Source of the DNA: Branchinecta lynchi
Lineage: Eukaryota; Arthropoda; Branchiopoda; Anostraca; Branchinectidae
Length of the DNA stretch: 64,000 nucleotides
Direction of reading: 5' to 3'
NCBI GenBank assembly: GCA_023053575.1
Contig: JAKZAP010000010.1
Location: 15,337,225 to 15,401,224 of the forward strand
Shown here: piece after piece, positions 8,713 through 19,904 of the stretch
Layout: each line of letters begins with the position of its first letter
Position numbering within the stretch: the first letter of the stretch is position 1
Position numbers and translations under genes: made by a program
The notes under the pieces: generated by a model
Told to the model about the DNA's origin: nothing
Database searches by the model: none
What the model saw: the letters and a program-made list of their open reading frames with translations, nothing else

Positions 8713-9425
8713 ATATGGAATCCACCTTAGTTCCTCTAGAGCTATCGGTGGCGCATAGGGCGTCGACAAGCCGCTCCATTCGCCCTGCATTAATGCCGCA
8801 GCGGTGACGTCTTCCCATTCAGGTACTAGCGAGGTACCACACTGTCAGAAGTTTCATAACAGACTGTGCATAACACTTTCAAGAATAACACCATTTCACT
8901 TAGAAATAAAGTGTTATGACCAATTAAGTTTAGACTATTTCGTGCCTAGATCTCCAACAACACCTTCAATAGGTAAAAATACTACACTGTCATAAGTTAC
9001 ATAACGACAACAGAAGGATGCGCGGTTTCAAGAGATAATACTTTGGGATGCTATCTATTATGTTTCTTTCGTTCCCGTTAGTATTTTACCAACTGAAGGT
9101 GTTGTTGGAGATCTAGGCACGAAATAGTGTAAAGTTAATTGGTCATAGCACTTTATTTCTAAGTGAAAAGGTGTTATTCTTGAAAGTGTTATACGCTATC
9201 TGTTATGAAACTTCTGACAGTGCAGCCGTCCTCAGATCTCGGTCATAATGTTCGTCCCAATGTGTTTATGGGGCGGCCTCGCTTTCTTCCCTCATCTAGC
9301 TTCCAATCATAGGTTGTTCGAGGAAGGCGGCTCTCTTCCATACGAAGGACGTGTCACAGTTATGTCCACCGCCTTCTTTTCAGCAACTCAATGATAGAAG
9401 GCTGACCTGTTTTTCTCCGTATTTC
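8713..9425 (-). pseudogene. LINE ORF2 C-terminal remnant, split by a foldback element
   Basis: On the minus strand, 9,425-9,230 reads IIELLKRRRWT, HVLRMEESRLP, then EGRKRGRPINTLGRTL. After the nested element, 8,800-8,713 continues MERLVDALCATDSS. This matches the usual end of many LINE ORF2 proteins (RRRRW..GHVLRM, GKRKRGRP..TWRR, DR..WR.LV.ALCAT). Several stops and frame changes interrupt it. It is only the extreme C-terminus, typical of a 5'-truncated insertion. Confidence 0.65.
8840..9222. mobile_element. foldback (MITE-like) element with CACTGTCAGAAG ends
   Basis: Roughly 140-bp arms at 8,840-8,980 and 9,080-9,222 are near-perfect inverted copies. The ends are CACTGTCAGAAGTTTCATAAC and its complement. 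The arms also share a stretch running from AGTGTTATGACCAATTAA to ACAACACCTTCA. There is no ORF, so it is presumably mobilised in trans. A relative with the same ends lies at 47,308-47,649. The target duplication is unclear. Confidence 0.75.
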
Positions 9426-9429
9426 TGCA

Positions 9430-10455
9430 TTGGTGATTTTTTTTTTGCCAGCTTATATTCAAGATTATTTTAAGGCTCATATTTTCCAATTCCAGGATCC
9501 TTTTTTTTAAGCTGGGTGATTATTTTGCAGTATTCACTAGCGTAAAGGAGTATTGAAAGTACATTAAGGGGGAAAGAACTTCCCATGGGGAATTATTTAT
9601 TGCTCTTCCCAAGACATAGTGTGCGGTACTGCTTATTTATAACTGGCTTTTACTGTCATTCACAGTGCTTGGGTTTGAATAGATATACTTCACACCACTA
9701 TAACCCGAATACGATATGGTGACAGAAGGTGGATGGATGCAGAAACATCCCGATGACACAGCAGCGCACCAGAAAGCACTACGCAGTCGTACATTTTGAG
9801 CTTTTCAGCATGATAGACTTGGCAGTTGCATGTTTCGAGCTGTCTAGAACGACTGTCGTATGCTTTGAGCTTGCTATAATGAAAATAAAGAAGCCACCTA
9901 ACCAGCATGACGTACATGGCAATGCTGGTATTTTTTCCTTTGATGGGTCCTACAGTGGCAATCGCTCGTCCTTACTGTGCTCTCATTGGCTGCAAACCAA
10001 CAAAATATCCGCTTACGATAAGCTACGATCGCTTCCGACGGTTTAGAATTGCCAGGGAAGGACCCGCTTTATCCAACATCTTCGCTTATCAGCCATTTTC
10101 TTACTCGCAACACACTGAGGTAAATCAGTTTTGGACGATGGGATGAAAAGCATCATGAATCGCAATAATGGTGAGTTTACACACTTTTTGGGCTTGAAAA
10201 GATCTCTAGTACGTACGAACGTAATCATATACAAAACAGACCGTTTTACGAATACGTCCGTATGGCTAGAGATACGTGCGTAAACTACGCTCAGATTTAC
10301 GCAGTGTGCACACGTACCATAAGCAGTTATACGCTTACCCTTCTCTTCGGTGTTTCGTACTAGGTACAAGAGAGACGCGTAATACAAACCTAATTAATGT
10401 TTTCGTCGTATGGAGGTATTTTTAGTACCGTCTCAGCATCGCAGCCTTTTTCTTT
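9430..10455. other. no recognisable gene or repeat
   Basis: Short open frames occur on both strands but have no family motifs, no splice context and no similarity I can see to other parts of the window. The stretch around 10,180-10,390 is rich in TACGTACG-like and TTTACG phrases. Confidence 0.4.
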
Positions 10456-10459
10456 CACT

Positions 10460-10810
10460 CATTTTGTACGTTAGTTCAGTCGGTTTTAACATACGGATTG
10501 ATAAACATCTTCCGGTTAGTCAAAGCAGCCGGAGGTCCTCGTGCTGTCTGAAGATGGTACGTACGCCGTAGGCTTAGGGTAAACGAGAGTGGTAGTAGTC
10601 TAGGCTTTACGTTACCACACAAATAGTCTTCTTTCAGTCTTACTCTGAATAATGTTAATCCCGATCCGGGTAATTATGAACACAGTCCAAACACTGAATA
10701 AAGATGAAAGACGAAAAGACACATAAAACAATGAATGACGAGCTTCATATACTCCTAAATGAATAAGTGAAGAACCAACTCACGTCGATTAGCCGGAAGC
10801 AGTCAGACGT
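10460..10810 (+). repeat. segmental duplication, copy 1 (empty site)
   Basis: This block is roughly 90 percent identical by eye to 11,025-11,312 and continues in step with 12,813-12,870. Both copies begin CATTTTGTACGTTAGTTCA. Copy 1 runs through the site (ATACTCC at about 10,752) where copy 2 carries a 1.5-kb insertion, so it preserves the empty target. Confidence 0.8.
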
Positions 10811-11500
10811 TGACTAAAGTTTAGTCAATTTATGATTTAGTTCTGAATCTTCACTTTTGTGATTAAAGTCTAGGAAGTACCAAAGGTTCGTGTTCACTTT
10901 ACTATGTACATAGAGTAAGTTAAGTGCTTGACATCAAGACCGACACAACAGTCCTGTAACCTATAACGTAATCAGACCTCCCGGTCTAAAGTTTTAAAAT
11001 AATCCCACCTTGCTTTATACTGTGCATTTTGTACGTTAGTTCACTCGGTTTTAACCTACGGATTGATAAACATCTTCCGGTTAGTCAAGCAGCCGGAGGT
11101 CCTCCTGTTGTCTCAAGATGTTACGTACGCCGTAGGCTTAGGGTAAACGAGAGTGGTAGTAGACTAGGCTTCACGTTAACAGACAAATAGTCTTATTTCA
11201 GTCTTACTCTGTATAATGTTAATCCCAATCCTGGTAGTTATGAACACAGTACAAAGACTGAATAAAGATGAAAGACGAAAAGACCCATAAAATAATGAAT
11301 GACGAGCTAATATCCCGATGAAAATTTTTCGGGGCCTGTAGTAGCATGATACTACGATCCTCGGTAGTAATATGTAGTAGTAATGCAACTTTTTCGTAGA
11401 CTTCTATACTACTATACTACTTCATAGTATTCGGATACTACTGAGTCCGAATGTAGTATTTCATGCTACTACGTGGTCCGTGGGAAATCTGTTCCGAACT

Positions 11501-11619
11501 CGCTGCGTCTGTACTCCATATGATTCCATGCTATCGCTACGTCTATACTCCATACCACTGCATACGATTCCATGGTATCGCTACGCCTGTACTCCATACC
11601 CCTGCATACGATTCCATGC
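11501..11619 (+). repeat. 44-bp tandem repeat inside TIR element A
   Basis: Three units begin CGCTRCGYCTRTACTCCATA at 11,501, 11,535 and 11,579. The first is shortened to 34 bp and the second is 44 bp. Confidence 0.75.
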
Positions 11620-12650
11620 AACTACTTAAAGCTGCTAAATATAGTAGTCGTTCATAAAATAATTAACGGGTTACAGGGCGGATTTTTGAAGGCAGGGCAA
11701 CAATACCAATCAGATATCACAATTCCAGATCGGGTCAGGTCATTTCCGTGCGAATTGGAGGAGACAGTCCTGGAACTGTCGTAAGCTCCATTGCATAACT
11801 AGCGTCGCATTACTCCTGGAACCGGTTGTATTGTTTTAAAATCACACCTGCACCAGTTTTGTAGTTTTGTCTGACTTACTTTTTTACTACCTTCTTCATC
11901 TTATACTCCACTACCCCTAAATCCTAATGTGAGCTCGCATGTCTGACTTACTCTTTTACTACCTTCATCTTCTATTCCACTACACCGAATGTGAGCTCGC
12001 ACAAGCATAACGGGCTTATGTAGTTTAGATAACTTTGAATTACAATATTCTTAATATTGAAACTTAACTGATTTCTTAAAAACTTATTGGTTAAGGCAGG
12101 CACTCTCAAAATTTGCGTGGTAACGCTTGAGTATCAGATAATACAGTTTAACTGCGAAAACGGTTTATGAAATATTTCGCACTTTACAGAAAAGAGTCAC
12201 TTTCAAAACAGTAGAATGCACTGATAAATTTCTAGCAAATCCAGGTTTGTTACAAGTTCTGGTTTCAATTCTATGGAATATTCGTAATATCACGAAGTAT
12301 CACCCATACTACTACATGGAACTCTTATCGGTACCACGGAACGATCGACTCAGACTACTTCCATGCGAAATCGATTCAAACTGCGACAGTCATATAAAGG
12401 AGTATGTAGGTGTATATAGTTTTATGAATTATATCCAATACCACGGAATATCACTCATAATACTATAGCTCCGAAAAACCTATAATGCTATGTAGTAACA
12501 AAGAATCGTATGCGCAACTCCGCAGCGACTTTATCAAGAGTATGAAAGACTATCAGTGCTACTCTATGCAAATGCTTCAACAAGTAGTATGTATTATGTA
12601 GTAGTATGTAGTAGTATAGATGCTTTTACACATTTACATTTAGCGTCGGA

Positions 12651-12745
12651 GTAGTAGCATGCTGTAACACGGTAGTCCTGGCCGAGAAGCGTGTAGTAGC
12701 ATGCAGTAACACGGTAGTCTTGACCGAGAAGCATGTAGTAGCATC
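12651..12745 (+). repeat. 42-bp tandem repeat inside TIR element A
   Basis: GTAGTAGCATGC units start at 12,651, 12,693 and 12,735 (third partial), each with a TAACACGGTAGTC phrase. The TAACACGGTAGCC phrase also appears in element B at 36.5 kb, supporting common descent. Confidence 0.75.
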
Positions 12746-12879
12746 AGTGATACTGCATGCTACTTTTTCGTACTACTACGTACTCCTATTTTGAGATAAT
12801 TTTTAATCGGGATACTCCTAACAGCACAAGCGAAGGACTAACTCACGTCGATTAGCCGGAAGCAGTCCTTCATCATCCT

Positions 12880-13300
12880 TCAGAGAGAGGATGATATGAA
12901 GTCATTCAACCTCCAGAGAAGATGATGCTTAACACTAATTTTTGTAAATCTTTTTCGTCCAGCATACAACACACGTACCAGCGCAGAAGACATGCAGATC
13001 CAGTTAAAGTGGCATCTGATACCTTGGTAAGTGGAAAACGCAGATCTAGTTACGGTGGTATCGGTTACCTTGGTGAGTGCAAAAATAGCGTTATACAGAT
13101 CCAGTTACAGTGGAACCAGATACCATGGCAACTTTAAAAATCTTTGTCGTCAAGCATACATGATTATATGAAGTCATATCAACCTTCAGAGAGAAAGGAT
13201 GAAATGAAGCCATTCAACCTCCAGAGCTGATGTTGCTTAACACCAATTTTAGTAAATCGTTTCCGTCCGACATACAGGTAACACATACAACACAGGTAAG
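12880..13300 (+). repeat. block repeat with GGTATCAGATACC palindromes, copy 1
   Basis: A block of about 290 bp with CCTTCAGAGAGAGGATGA, a TTTGTAAATC...TCGTCC phrase, and three internal units of CAGATCYAGTTACRGTGG followed by a palindromic GGTATCRGATACC-type core. A second partial copy begins at about 13,150. The same block returns at 14,375-14,900. Confidence 0.7.
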
Positions 13301-13374
13301 CATTTTCCAAATAGGTGTAATAAGCTGAATAACGCTATACGCAATGTTTACGTCTTAATACACAGAAACCCGAG

Positions 13375-13899
13375 TTACCCTTGGTTCACACTGCTGCTTC
13401 GTCTGCGACACGATTTTGTCTTTGATGTTCTGATGTGCGACAGATTCGCATGGACGTTCCCACTACCCCGCAGACGCAAATGGAAAACGACATATTTCGA
13501 CGAGATTATTCTGTAAAAAGACAAAGAAACTCTCGGGGAAACAGAGTCTGAAGATGCTGGGAGATTACCCATCTGAATACCACCCTTCATTAGGAAATTT
13601 TCAGTCAAACCCCATATGTCATCTTGTTCAAAACAGGTTAATACAAGTTAATTCAGAAGAAGTTGTGCATTCAGCCATCCGACATAACGCGATGTTACAG
13701 ATGAAAATTAACTAGTGTTTGTTTTTTCTTTTCTTTCCCTAAAAAATCGCAGGCGTTATGTCGGATCAGTTGAAATATTTCAACGCATCCGACACGGCGA
13801 CAAAACGCAAAGTTCTGCGTTGCTTGTCGCACGATTTGTGTCGTATGTCGCATGACGCAGAATTTTGCGCGAAATCGTATCAGTGTGGACCATGGGTTA
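13375..13899. mobile_element. TIR element (MITE-like), 525 bp, with possible 6-bp TSD
   Basis: The ends TTACCCTTGGTTCACACTG and the complement of CAGTGTGGACCATGGGTTA match over about 19 bases with three mismatches. CCCGAG directly flanks both sides (13,369-13,374 and 13,900-13,905), a probable 6-bp target duplication. The subterminal sequence is rich in TGCGACACGATTTTGTC-like and GTCGGATC motifs on both arms. No transposase is encoded. Confidence 0.65.
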
Positions 13900-14374
13900 C
13901 CCGAGAGGTTATTCTCAATGCAGCGCGCGATGTTGCCACGCTCATATAGTTTTTCGAGTTTCTAAAGATCGGGAAAATTGTTCTTAGTACTACTTGAAGT
14001 ACACCAGTACAATTTGACCCCCAATGTATTGTGAAAAGCTATTAAATCAACGGATGGACAGCATTGGTCCACGACGTAGCAGTAAGCAGTCGCAACAGAA
14101 CAAAACGTGTTATTTTGAAGAAAAGTTGTTTCTTCAGCTTCAAACAAAGTAGAACTTTAGTGCTTACCGTGGCAACCCTGACGACGCTGCTCCGTTCCTC
14201 ACCCCGCTGGCGGAACCAAGCAAGCGATCTGATTGGCCCCGCACAAGCCAGAATAGAACGCTAGTCTATTCTCCTTATTCACCTTCATTACAGCGCTCTC
14301 GGAGGAAAAGAGGAATCTGTAGTAAGTCTTATACGCTGTAATACACCTTATTACACGTTTTTGGACAATGCCGT

Positions 14375-14900
14375 ACCATCGCAGAAGATATGCACATCCA
14401 GCTACAGTGGTATCAGATACCATGGTCAGTACAAAATGATAAAATGCAGATCTAGTTACTGTGGTATCAGATACCTCGGTAAGTTCAAAAATGACAATAT
14501 CCATATCCAGTTACAGTGGAACCAGATACCATTGTAACTTCAAAAATCTTTGTCGTCAAGCGTACATGATTATATGAAGTCATATCAACCTTCAGAGAGA
14601 GGATGATATGAAGCGATTCAGCCTCCAGAGATGATGAAGCTTAAGCCCATTTTTTGTAAATCCTTTTCGTCCGGCATACAACACAGGTACCAGCGCAGAA
14701 GAAATTCAGATCCAGTTACAGTGGTATCACTTATCAGATACCTTGGTCAGTGCGAAATGACAAAATCAGATCCAGCTGAAGTGGTATTGGTTACCTTGGA
14801 AAGTGCAAAAATTACTTTATCAAGACCCAGTTACAGTGGAACCAGATACCATGGTAGCTTCAACGATCTTTGTCGTCAAGCATACAACACAGGCAATAGC
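14375..14900 (+). repeat. block repeat with GGTATCAGATACC palindromes, copies 2 and 3
   Basis: This is the same block as at 12,880. One copy runs from about 14,375 to 14,570 and a fuller one from about 14,570 to 14,900. Each has two or three CAGATCCAGTTACAGTGG units ending in GATACCATGG or GATACCTTGG, spaced about 50-65 bp. The phrase TTTGTCGTCAAGC...TACA joins the copies. Confidence 0.7.
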
Positions 14901-14999
14901 GCACAGAGGTACCCCAAATCTGACAGTTCACTATATTCGAAAATGGATTATTCGTGTATAGCGGAGCAATGAAGTAACGTATTTTTATCTGGTTTTTCA

Positions 15000-16050
15000 A
15001 GCATACTTGGTAGCTGCAAATCACTCAGCGTTCAACACATCAATTTATGCAATCAATATACTGGAAAATTCTTCGGCTAACATTAAAGCCTCACCGCCTC
15101 CCCCCTCCTATTCTTTTTTGTTCCCCGCTCCCTTCGCTATCTCCCCTCCTTATTTAGTACATTTCTTCCCTCCCACCACCCTCCCAATTTTTTGACAAAT
15201 TACTTGCTTCCTTGCAATGACATTTCTTTGCTGTTCCTTCATCTGATGGAACAAGCTGTGTCTGTTGAAACAGTGACAGACTGAGACGAGTAGATCGACC
15301 TGCAAATTCACAAAAGTCAGTTCTTTCTTCCTCAAATAACTATATTATTCCGATGTTGTTTTTATTAGATCAGTTTCGACAATTTCAATTCTCCTTGTAG
15401 TTTAGACAGCAAGAGGTTCTTTTTGTTACACAATAAGACACTAAAGGATGTTACAATACTATTCGTTCTTTATACCAATGCCGTGATCTAAACTAAAATA
15501 AGTAACCTACTGCTGGAAATATCCATTGATGATTAATAGTTACTATATTGTTACTATATTAATAGTTACTATATTGAAGTTTCAGGAGGTAGCACTTATT
15601 CCATTAACTTTCCCTGTACTATTACTTCGAACAGCTATAGCATTATAGGGAACCTCTTTCCGAAGATCACACCAGCCCGCCATGCGAAAACGGTACCGTG
15701 GCGTGCATGTCCTGAAATCGGCAATATACATTTATGATTTCAACGGACATTCAAACAAGTATACAAACACCTCATTCAAACAAGCAACAGACGTTCTAGT
15801 CACAACATCCTTTACAGTCAATCTTTTAGTACAGCCTACCATTCGTCACTATTTTTTCTAGACCTATTTACCCTGTTTACTATGTGTCAGAAAACTTGGA
15901 ACTCTTCATGACATCGGCGTATTAATTTGTTTATTAGCCAGAGTTAATTACACATCAAGAACAATTGATCATCGTTGGATATTATCCTTTTTCTTTCCTC
16001 TGCAAACTCAAGCAATGCGTAAATCGGATACGTCAGCTATGATGACGCTC
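15000..16050. other. no recognisable gene or repeat
   Basis: AT-rich sequence with a C-rich patch (about 15,090-15,190) and three short TAGTTACTATATT repeats near 15,537-15,575. No coding or element structure was recognised. Confidence 0.4.
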
Positions 16051-16055
16051 TGTCA

Positions 16056-16470
16056 GTGATATTTCGGCCCCTTCCTGGCTGGGTTCCTCGTCATATTGTT
16101 GCGACAAACCAACGGAAACAAGTCTAACGATTCTCTGTTCCTACGATCTATAGAACAACTACAGTAATCCGACTGAACCATAGGTTTTACGGAAAACTGT
16201 AGCTCTACCTAAATCCGATAGATTGTACTCCCGTTCTCGATAGTCTCCCGCCACGTCCCACTACGAAGCGATATTTCCCCCCTTCCTGGCTACGTTCCTC
16301 GTCATAATGATGCGACAAATCAACGGATACAAGTCTAAATCTATAATTCTCCGTGCTTTGATCCATAGAACAACTACAATAATCGACTGAACCTTGACGT
16401 CTCTTAGTTTTACGATAAATTGTAGCTCTGCCTAAATTCGATGGATCCTGCTATCCACTATCGCCTGTCG
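16056..16470 (+). repeat. diverged tandem duplication of about 210 bp
   Basis: Two copies start with GATATTTC then CCCCTTCCTGGCT, at about 16,056 and 16,268. They share TTCCTCGTCATA, ATAGAACAACTACA and TGTAGCTCT phrases in order. Identity by eye is about 75-80 percent. Confidence 0.65.
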
Positions 16471-16879
16471 ATAAGTGAACCCCAGAGAAACCAAACTTCA
16501 CCAGGATATATCAGTCCTCTGCTGTCTTCTCATCATTTCTAAGACGGTGCTAGAATTTAAATAGTACTGCCATGGAGCAATTTGGTAACTCGTATTTTTT
16601 TGTAAATCGAAATCTTTGTAGTGTCTTTAGTCATCGTAGATATCTGTATGGATCAGAAATCACATTTTTACTCCATGGCGGTTTTATTGCAAAATCTGTT
16701 TGCTTACCTCTACTGAAAATCAGCATTTCTGAGTCCAGTCCAGTGTAGGAGACGCTGAAATCCACGACGGTAGCTTACAGTCGTTCAGTGTTCTTGCGAT
16801 TTTTCCTGAAAGGAAGGATAACTTTCTATGGAGTATGTTTGTTATGAATCCATTTCAATCTTCTCGCTGATCCCCATCC

Positions 16880-17350
16880 AGATAACAATTCGCTTGCCGC
16901 TAACACGTTTTAAACAAAGAAATCCTGCGTCACCGATTTGCCCCAGGTCGATTATAAATTGATGGTCATGAACATTGGTAAATTGTGTCACGGCAAACCG
17001 CTCCAGGTAGTTAACAAGTCGCTTTGCACAAACACGGATTAAACCGTGAAGCTCGGTTTCCAGAGCTTCCAGATCGATAATAAATCGATTGCCACTGACA
17101 TGGATTTTGATTAAGAATCTCAGCGCCGCCAATCCACGCTTAGTATATAAAGAATCGCTGGCCACTGACACGACTTTAATAAATATACCCGGCGTCGCCG
17201 AAAGCCTTCCGGGTAGACGATACACTGACTGCCGATAAAAATGACTTAACTTAAGAATCTCAGCGCCGCGAAACTGCATCTGGGTCAATAACAAATCGCT
17301 GGCTACCAACACGGCTTAATTTAAGAACCCCGGCGTCGCAAAACCGACTG
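16880..17350 (-). repeat. degenerate 60-77 bp tandem array
   Basis: AATCGCTGGCCACTGACACG-like phrases recur at about 16,887, 16,957, 17,017, 17,083, 17,151, 17,228 and 17,290, alternating with GGCGTCGC/GGCGCCGC phrases. A 156-codon open frame on the minus strand repeats GNRFIIDL-like peptides only because the DNA repeats. I do not regard it as a gene. Confidence 0.65.
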
Positions 17351-17379
17351 TTGTTAAAATTCAAAAACAGGTTAATCAT

Positions 17380-18345
17380 CTGAGAAAAACAAGTTCAGGT
17401 ATTGAATCAGCATGTGTGTTACCCCTATAAGCCATCTCTGTTTTGAAAAAAACTTCCTGCCACTTCTACCAATTTCCCGGTTTCGGCCGAATTCCGGAAC
17501 TACTTTTCCGGCGAAAAAAGAAAGCTCAAAAACGAACTCAGCGTATCTTCTTTCCCCAATATTGAACATCTAATCAACTACAAATACAAATTCAACTTAT
17601 AACAAATTTTCCGGCTCCAGCCAGATTCCCGTCGAACTATATGTTCGGCTAAAAAATGATTGCCAAACACGGATTCACCATCTCTTTACCCCTAAATCGA
17701 ATATCTAATCAACTACAAATAAAACTCTTTTTCGGTTTTGGCCGGATTCCGGGCGAACTACTTGTCTGGGTAGAAAATTGTTTTCACAGAAGTGTTCACC
17801 AAGTCTTCTTACCCCTAAATCGAACATCTAATCAACTCCAAATAAAACTTTTACTTTTAACAAACTTTCCGGTTTTGGCCGGATTCTGGGCTAACTACTA
17901 GTCCGGAGATAAAACGGTTTTCACCATCGTTTTGACATGTCTTCTTACCCTTAAATCGAACATCTAATCAACTTCAAATAAAACCTTTACTTTTAACAAA
18001 CTTTCCGGTTTTGGCCGGATTCCGGGCTAACCACTTTTCCGATGAGAAAATGGTTTTCGCCATCGTGTTCAACGTGTCTTTTTACCCCATAATCGACTAT
18101 CATATTATCTGTTTAAAATATTTAATTTGCCCCTTAATCTAAAACCCCTCCCCCACCCCTAAATGTAGGGCTGCCCATCTATGAACTTGACTGGTCCGAC
18201 GACCCAGCGAATCCTCACACCAAGTTTCATCAAAATATCTTATTCCCTTCGAGAGTTATCGTGCTTACAGACGGAGGGACAGACGGACAAATTTTGCGAT
18301 GTCATAGGTTACGTTACGTTTTGGGATCCCAAAAATGAAAGCATA
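17380..18345 (-). mobile_element. family S satellite-cored element, minus copy
   Basis: On the minus strand it starts with the head at 18,345 (TTTTTGGGATCCCAAAACG, then GTCCGTCTGT...ACGATAACTCTCGAAGG and GATGAAACTTGGTGTGAGGA). It passes into AGGGGTGGGGGAGGGG and then several units of about 136 bp (GGGGTAAGAAGACATGCTGA, CGCCCGGAATCCGGCC, GATTAGATGTTCGATT). The tail is missing or degenerate near 17,380. It is non-coding. Confidence 0.75.
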
Positions 18346-18519
18346 GTTAGTGCCGATTGTGCTTTAATGAGAATTTTTTTTTCTAATACTTCTAAACGGA
18401 TACAAGTTATCTGGCAACAAGAAGGAAGGATCAGACAGGTCTGGCTTTTATGACAATATTCAAATTATCAGTGAAATCTAAGTGAGAGCATGGTTAATTC
18501 TTGTTTGTTAAAAGAATAG

Positions 18520-19714
18520 AAGGGGCCTGTTTCGGCGCCAATCAATGTACTTCGGTTCAGAGTAACCAGTTTTTTCGCGAACCGGTGTTTTTGCGTCGAC
18601 CAGAATTTGGTTCGGAGATCGGTTCCGATCTTCGGTCAGGAAATTTTGGAACGGTTATCGTTACCGTTCACGATTCTTGGTTCTGATTCAGCTTCACCGT
18701 CATCAACTAGAAAAATAAAATACGAACTGAATATTTGAATATTTTATTGATTCTTAATTTGAATTTTATATTTAATTTTAATTTTTAATTTTAAACTTTA
18801 ATTCTAAATTTTAATTTTTAACTTTTAATTTTAATTTTTAAGTTTAATTTTATTTTAATTTTTAGTTTCAATTTTAATTTTAATTTACAATTTTCAGTTT
18901 TTAATTTGTAATAATAATAAAAAATAATAGTAAAAAAATTAAAAATAAAACTGAAAATTGTAATGTAAAAATAAAAATGAAAACTAAAAATAAAAAATTA
19001 AAAGTAAATATTCCTTCAGCCCAAGCTGACTGCGAGTCTGATCGTAATTATAGTTTTTCCAACTTGAGTGGCTTTGACCCTGAACAGGACCCTTGCCAAG
19101 AAGGGCCGAAATATAGCTCTGATAAAATTCAGCTGACGTATCCGTTTCTCACTGTCAAATATGATCGCACTCAGCTTGAGCCCAGCTTCAGCCCAAGCTG
19201 ACTGCGAGTCTGATCGTAATTATCGTTTTTCAAACTTGAGTGGCTTTGACACTGAACAGGACCCTTGCCAAGAAGGGCCGAAATATAGCTCTGATAAAAT
19301 TCAGCTGACTATCAGCTGATCGCACTCAGCTTGAGCTGAAGGAATATTTAATTTAAATTTTTAATCTTAATTTTAATTTTTATTGACGATTTCCAGTTTT
19401 TAATTTTTCAGTTTTACCTTTAATTTTTTCTTTTGCTATTATTACTATGATCTTGTATTATCGTGACAGATACAGCCGAACACAAAACCTAGTAAGCTGC
19501 TGATATAGATCCAGTTGCAGCTGCAAATTCTTCCTCCATCTTTATTATCAAATATCTTTCTTCATCACGTCATCTCTTCAAATTTGAAACGTGTTTTCGC
19601 GTCATTTCCAATGTTTTGGGAGAACCGATTTTTGGTTACGATAAAAACACTGTTTTCGCGACAACCGGTTAACGGTTTCCGCTGAACATCGGTTGGCGCC
19701 GAAACACACCCCTT
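18520..19714. mobile_element. TIR element with GGGG...GTTTCGGCGCCAA ends
   Basis: The left end AAGGGGCCTGTTTCGGCGCC and the right end (complement of GGCGCCGAAACACACCCCTT) form inverted repeats of about 25 bp. Subterminal CGGTT/AACCG motifs are abundant on both arms. The middle is TAATTTTAATTTT low-complexity sequence whose parts are mutually complementary (a TTACAATTTTCAG hairpin at 18,883-18,963), and a second element is nested at 19,006-19,349. There is no ORF. Confidence 0.6.
19006..19349. mobile_element. nested TIR element with AAATATTCCTTCAGC ends
   Basis: Ends AAATATTCCTTCAGCCCAAG and its near complement enclose two tandem copies of about 175 bp. Each contains GACCCTTGCCAAGAAGGG then CCGAAATATAGC, a small hairpin followed by GAAA. 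Single ends or cores of the same family lie at 23,050, 39,605-39,640 and 52,690-53,000. Confidence 0.65.
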
Positions 19715-19904
19715 AATATTGCTCCTTCTCTTTCTTCCACTTCTTGGTCGACGGTTCTCGCTCTGTTAACTCTATGCTTGGCAGCGTGCTATCCGTCTGG
19801 CGCAGAACTTTTAAACAGCTACAACTACTGTACAACAAACTTCCTTAGCAAATTTCCTCAGACAGCGGGTCAAACAATTTTGGTCTTATATTGATCCATA
19901 AACT

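Larger units (their letters stand above)
11313..12812. mobile_element. TA-flanked TIR element A, 1.5 kb, non-coding
   Basis: Ends are TCCCGATGAAAATTTTT and the approximate complement of it (AATTTTTAATCGGGA), flanked by TA on both sides; the empty site in the 10.46-kb duplicate has a single TA. A TA target duplication is characteristic of Tc1/mariner-type insertion. The interior is packed with TACTAC/GTAGTA trinucleotides: mostly TACTAC near the left and GTAGTA near the right, so the halves can fold back. There is no transposase ORF. A 288-bp relative is at 36,302-36,589. Confidence 0.65.
11025..12870 (+). repeat. segmental duplication, copy 2, interrupted by a 1.5-kb element
   Basis: The left part is 11,025-11,312. 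The right part is 12,813-12,870, ending in AACTCACGTCGATTAGCCGG as in copy 1. The spacing between the two copy starts is 565 bp. The interruption is the TA-flanked element described separately. Confidence 0.75.

Noticed and set aside
16842..17312. 156-codon minus-strand frame
   Set aside because: It spans a degenerate 60-77 bp tandem repeat and its peptide periodicity mirrors the DNA.
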